Assembly (NCBI GenBank): GCA_942159475.1 | Contig: OW804094.1 | Location: 48,976,966-49,040,965, forward strand | Reading direction: 5' to 3' | DNA: 64,000 nt | Source of the DNA: Sthenelais limicola | Taxonomy: Eukaryota > Annelida > Polychaeta > Phyllodocida > Sigalionidae | Shown here: in pieces, positions 62,120 through 64,000 of the stretch | Layout: the number at the start of each line of letters is the position of its first letter | Numbering within the stretch: the stretch's first letter is position 1 | Program-made: the position numbers and the translations under genes | The notes under the pieces: model-generated | The model's database searches: none | What the model was told of the DNA's origin: nothing | Seen by the model: only the letters and a program-made list of their open reading frames with translations

Positions 62120-63604
62120 CTAGTCACTGTCAGTGTCACTCTGAATGGGCAAAATGCGGCGGAATTTCTTCATTGGAGGAGCCAGCATTTGTTGGCTTGT
62201 GGTGATGGCATTGTCCTTGCTTATTTGGGGCTTGTCCCCATATATTATCTGTATAGTACCATTGCCAGCATTAGTGATGTTGAAGATGGGTTGAGCATTC
62301 TCCACACTGGACTTTGCACTGGATTGAAGGGCTGGCATGACAGCTCTAGCTGCTGCTGCCGGCATGACAGCTCTAGGCCCTGCTGCCGACATGACAGCTC
62401 TAGGGCTCTCCGCATGCTGGACAGCAAGGGATCTCCCACCAGGTAAGATGTTTTCCTTTGTTTTACCACTGCTATCATTTAAGACAGAACCCATAGCTCG
62501 TTGCTGGTGTATGTTTAAGGAACTGTAGTTATTCAAGCTAGCAACATTCTTATGCCCACTCAGCTGTGCAACCGCATTTGGGGGAACCCCTGCTTCAAGT
62601 AATCTGGAGCAGCAAGTCTTTCGCACCGAGTGATTAGTGACACGCCGATCCTCTGATAGCCCTCCTCTTTTGGCTATTGCCTTCATGAAATTGCTAATAG
62701 AATTTACCCCTAATGGTTGGTTTTTGAACCACACATTGTCACTAGCCAGTCTCCTGTAGTTTGTTTGCAAAAAAAAGGGACTTTCAGGCTGTTTAGTAAT
62801 TTCAGGCCGTCTTGCAATAAATTCTGCTATCAACCGAATGGGGCATCGTTCTATTCGGTTCACATTTGGGAAAATCTTTGGTTGAAATTGACGCACATTT
62901 CCTGAGCAAGCCCCCGTCCTTGTTTTTGTGACTTTTTCAGTCCACTCATAATAAACTGCTCCTTTCTCATCTACCTTCTTTTCCAAATCCCCAAATGATA
63001 ACTGTCTGGATTCATGTATGCCCCGGAATCCTAAACTTTTTGCCACCAAAAACCAGACAGTCTGTTGTAAAACGTCAGGTTCATTTGATCCTAACCCTCC
63101 ATTGACCCACAGCAAATCCTCATCCTCTTCAGACAATGCCTCTGATTTATTTCTTTTGTTGCCTAAACCTAGTGCTTTAAGCTGTTTCCTTCTTGTTTCC
63201 AACACTTTTCGTGAGGTCTTGAAGTTATCACCTGAGATTATGTTGCCAGCATAGTTACAATCCCTCAGGTACCGATCAACACCTCTGTGCATTGCTGTCA
63301 AACTATCTGGCTCATAATCAGAGTTGTCCACCTTTTTTACAACCATGATCCATTTGCCTAGCAAAGCATCTAATTCTTCCACTTGGAACTCCTCAATTTG
63401 CTTTCCTTGGAAGCCTTCATCAGCTAGAAACTCATTGAACTTTCGCACTGAGAATGAGGTCTTTCTCTCAGTGTTTTTATTTTTAGCACTGTCCACATAA
63501 CGTTTTAAGTCTTTCACACTGTTCACAAAGTATTCTTGTGGCTCTTCCTCCAATAAAGGATCAAATCCGATATCAAAATCAACTCCAAAATCGTTTTGAT
63601 CCAT
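62120..63604 (-). CDS. CryptonA-like tyrosine recombinase (DUF3504 type)
   Basis: A 494-residue single-exon protein from the ATG at 63604; the frame is open 17 codons further without ATG. An acidic N-terminus (about 1-25) is followed by a helical core-binding domain (about 30-135) and a catalytic domain (about 160-375). The recombinase residues are present: arginine in LGFRGIHESRQLSF (R194), NHSVRKT (H325, R328), SGHKN (H351) and the tyrosine in LNNYSS (Y360). FRGIHE-x-RQL and the S-x-R-K-T pattern are those of the Crypton-derived domain also found in host proteins such as ZMYM, QRICH1 and KIAA1958. The C-terminal tail has three RAVM repeats, a basic KKFRR and an acidic end. It is either a Crypton transposon gene or a domesticated copy; no frame damage is seen. 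Confidence 0.8.
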   Translation of the reverse strand: MDQNDFGVDFDIGFDPLLEEEPQEYFVNSVKDLKRYVDSAKNKNTERKTSFSVRKFNEFLADEGFQGKQIEEFQVEELDALLGKWIMVVKKVDNSDYEPDSLTAMHRGVDRYLRDCNYAGNIISGDNFKTSRKVLETRRKQLKALGLGNKRNKSEALSEEDEDLLWVNGGLGSNEPDVLQQTVWFLVAKSLGFRGIHESRQLSFGDLEKKVDEKGAVYYEWTEKVTKTRTGACSGNVRQFQPKIFPNVNRIERCPIRLIAEFIARRPEITKQPESPFFLQTNYRRLASDNVWFKNQPLGVNSISNFMKAIAKRGGLSEDRRVTNHSVRKTCCSRLLEAGVPPNAVAQLSGHKNVASLNNYSSLNIHQQRAMGSVLNDSSGKTKENILPGGRSLAVQHAESPRAVMSAAGPRAVMPAAAARAVMPALQSSAKSSVENAQPIFNITNAGNGTIQIIYGDKPQISKDNAITTSQQMLAPPMKKFRRILPIQSDTDSD

Positions 63605-63759
63605 GTTTCTTTCTGTTTTTAACAGATATTTGACTTTTGTTCCAGATGAATTCAAGCTCGGAGTTCCAAGCAGACGACAACAATATGATCATGTGACTGT
63701 ATCAACCAATGGGAGCCTTTGTTACTAGCCCCATCTTTCACGCGTGGATTTCTTGATAC

Positions 63760-63823
63760 ATTACCACACGCACTCCCGCCCATAGAAACAGCATGTGGTA
63801 CATACATCAACGTGGAGTAAAGG
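63760..63823 (+). repeat. dyad module, copy 2
   Basis: Matches 615-676: ATTACCACAC, ACTCCCGCCCATA, AGCATGTGGTA and AACGTGGAGTAAAGG in order. It lies about 155 bp upstream of the recombinase ATG, so it could be its promoter or the 5' end of the Crypton element. 63824-64000 holds nothing else. Confidence 0.6.
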
Positions 63824-64000
63824 TTGTGTCTCCACTCACAATTAAAAGGTAAAAAGCATCTATATAAATGTGGTAAAACAATAAAAATTAAGTAAACCCT
63901 GTCATCTAAGAATATCACGGGTAAAGTCTATTCCCTGGAACATATATATACAATAGTTAATGCTCTATCAAAAATGCAAATTCTGAACAAAACATCCAGT

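Overview
This is AT-rich nuclear DNA from an animal. It has no bacterial-style gene packing, most of it is non-coding, and it is crowded with eukaryotic mobile elements: two tyrosine-recombinase (Ngaro-type) retrotransposons, several non-LTR LINE families, a Crypton-type recombinase gene and many short inverted-repeat elements. It also has tRNA-like SINE fragments, simple repeats and one single-exon seven-transmembrane receptor gene. The mix of Ngaro, CryptonA-like, jockey-superfamily and L1/Tx1-like elements with foldback MITEs suggests a marine invertebrate, probably a lophotrochozoan such as a mollusc or annelid. That placement is inference; no gene here fixes the species.

Layout. 1-20 kb: non-coding, with two inverted copies of a 1.34-kb TIR element (703-2041 and 5699-7038), foldback elements at 3.4 and 4.2 kb, many copies of one MITE family (called MITE-T here), purine-rich tracts, and two clusters of promoter-like motifs (10.8-10.95 kb and 12.83-12.93 kb). 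19.7-25.96 kb: an old TIR element that holds a structurally complete Ngaro element (20214-25051, minus strand; gag, RT-RNase H, tyrosine recombinase, split direct repeats). 27-28.3 kb: a LINE fragment. 30.0-31.1 kb: a rhodopsin-like GPCR gene with an RFX X-box and a TATA-like element just upstream. 32.67-33.08 kb: a solo-LTR-like unit. 35.1-38.9 kb: two LINE fragments in opposite orientation. 39.2-39.75 kb: a minisatellite. 41.3-51.7 kb: a nest in which an L1/Tx1-like LINE (plus strand) is interrupted by a jockey-type LINE, by a 416-bp promoter-like insert and, in its 3' UTR, by a second, decayed Ngaro element (46909-51450). 52-62 kb: non-coding with further TIR and foldback elements and perfect palindromes. 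62.1-63.6 kb: an intact CryptonA-like tyrosine recombinase gene on the minus strand.

How the parts relate. The two Ngaro elements have the same A1-ORFs-B1-A2-B2 plan and the same odd coding arrangement: gag and pol lie in one frame, separated by a single stop codon. Only the first looks able to make all its proteins. The only genes here that look like possible host or intact single genes are the GPCR and the Crypton-type recombinase. Nearly everything else is transposon sequence or its remains, or unannotatable non-coding DNA.
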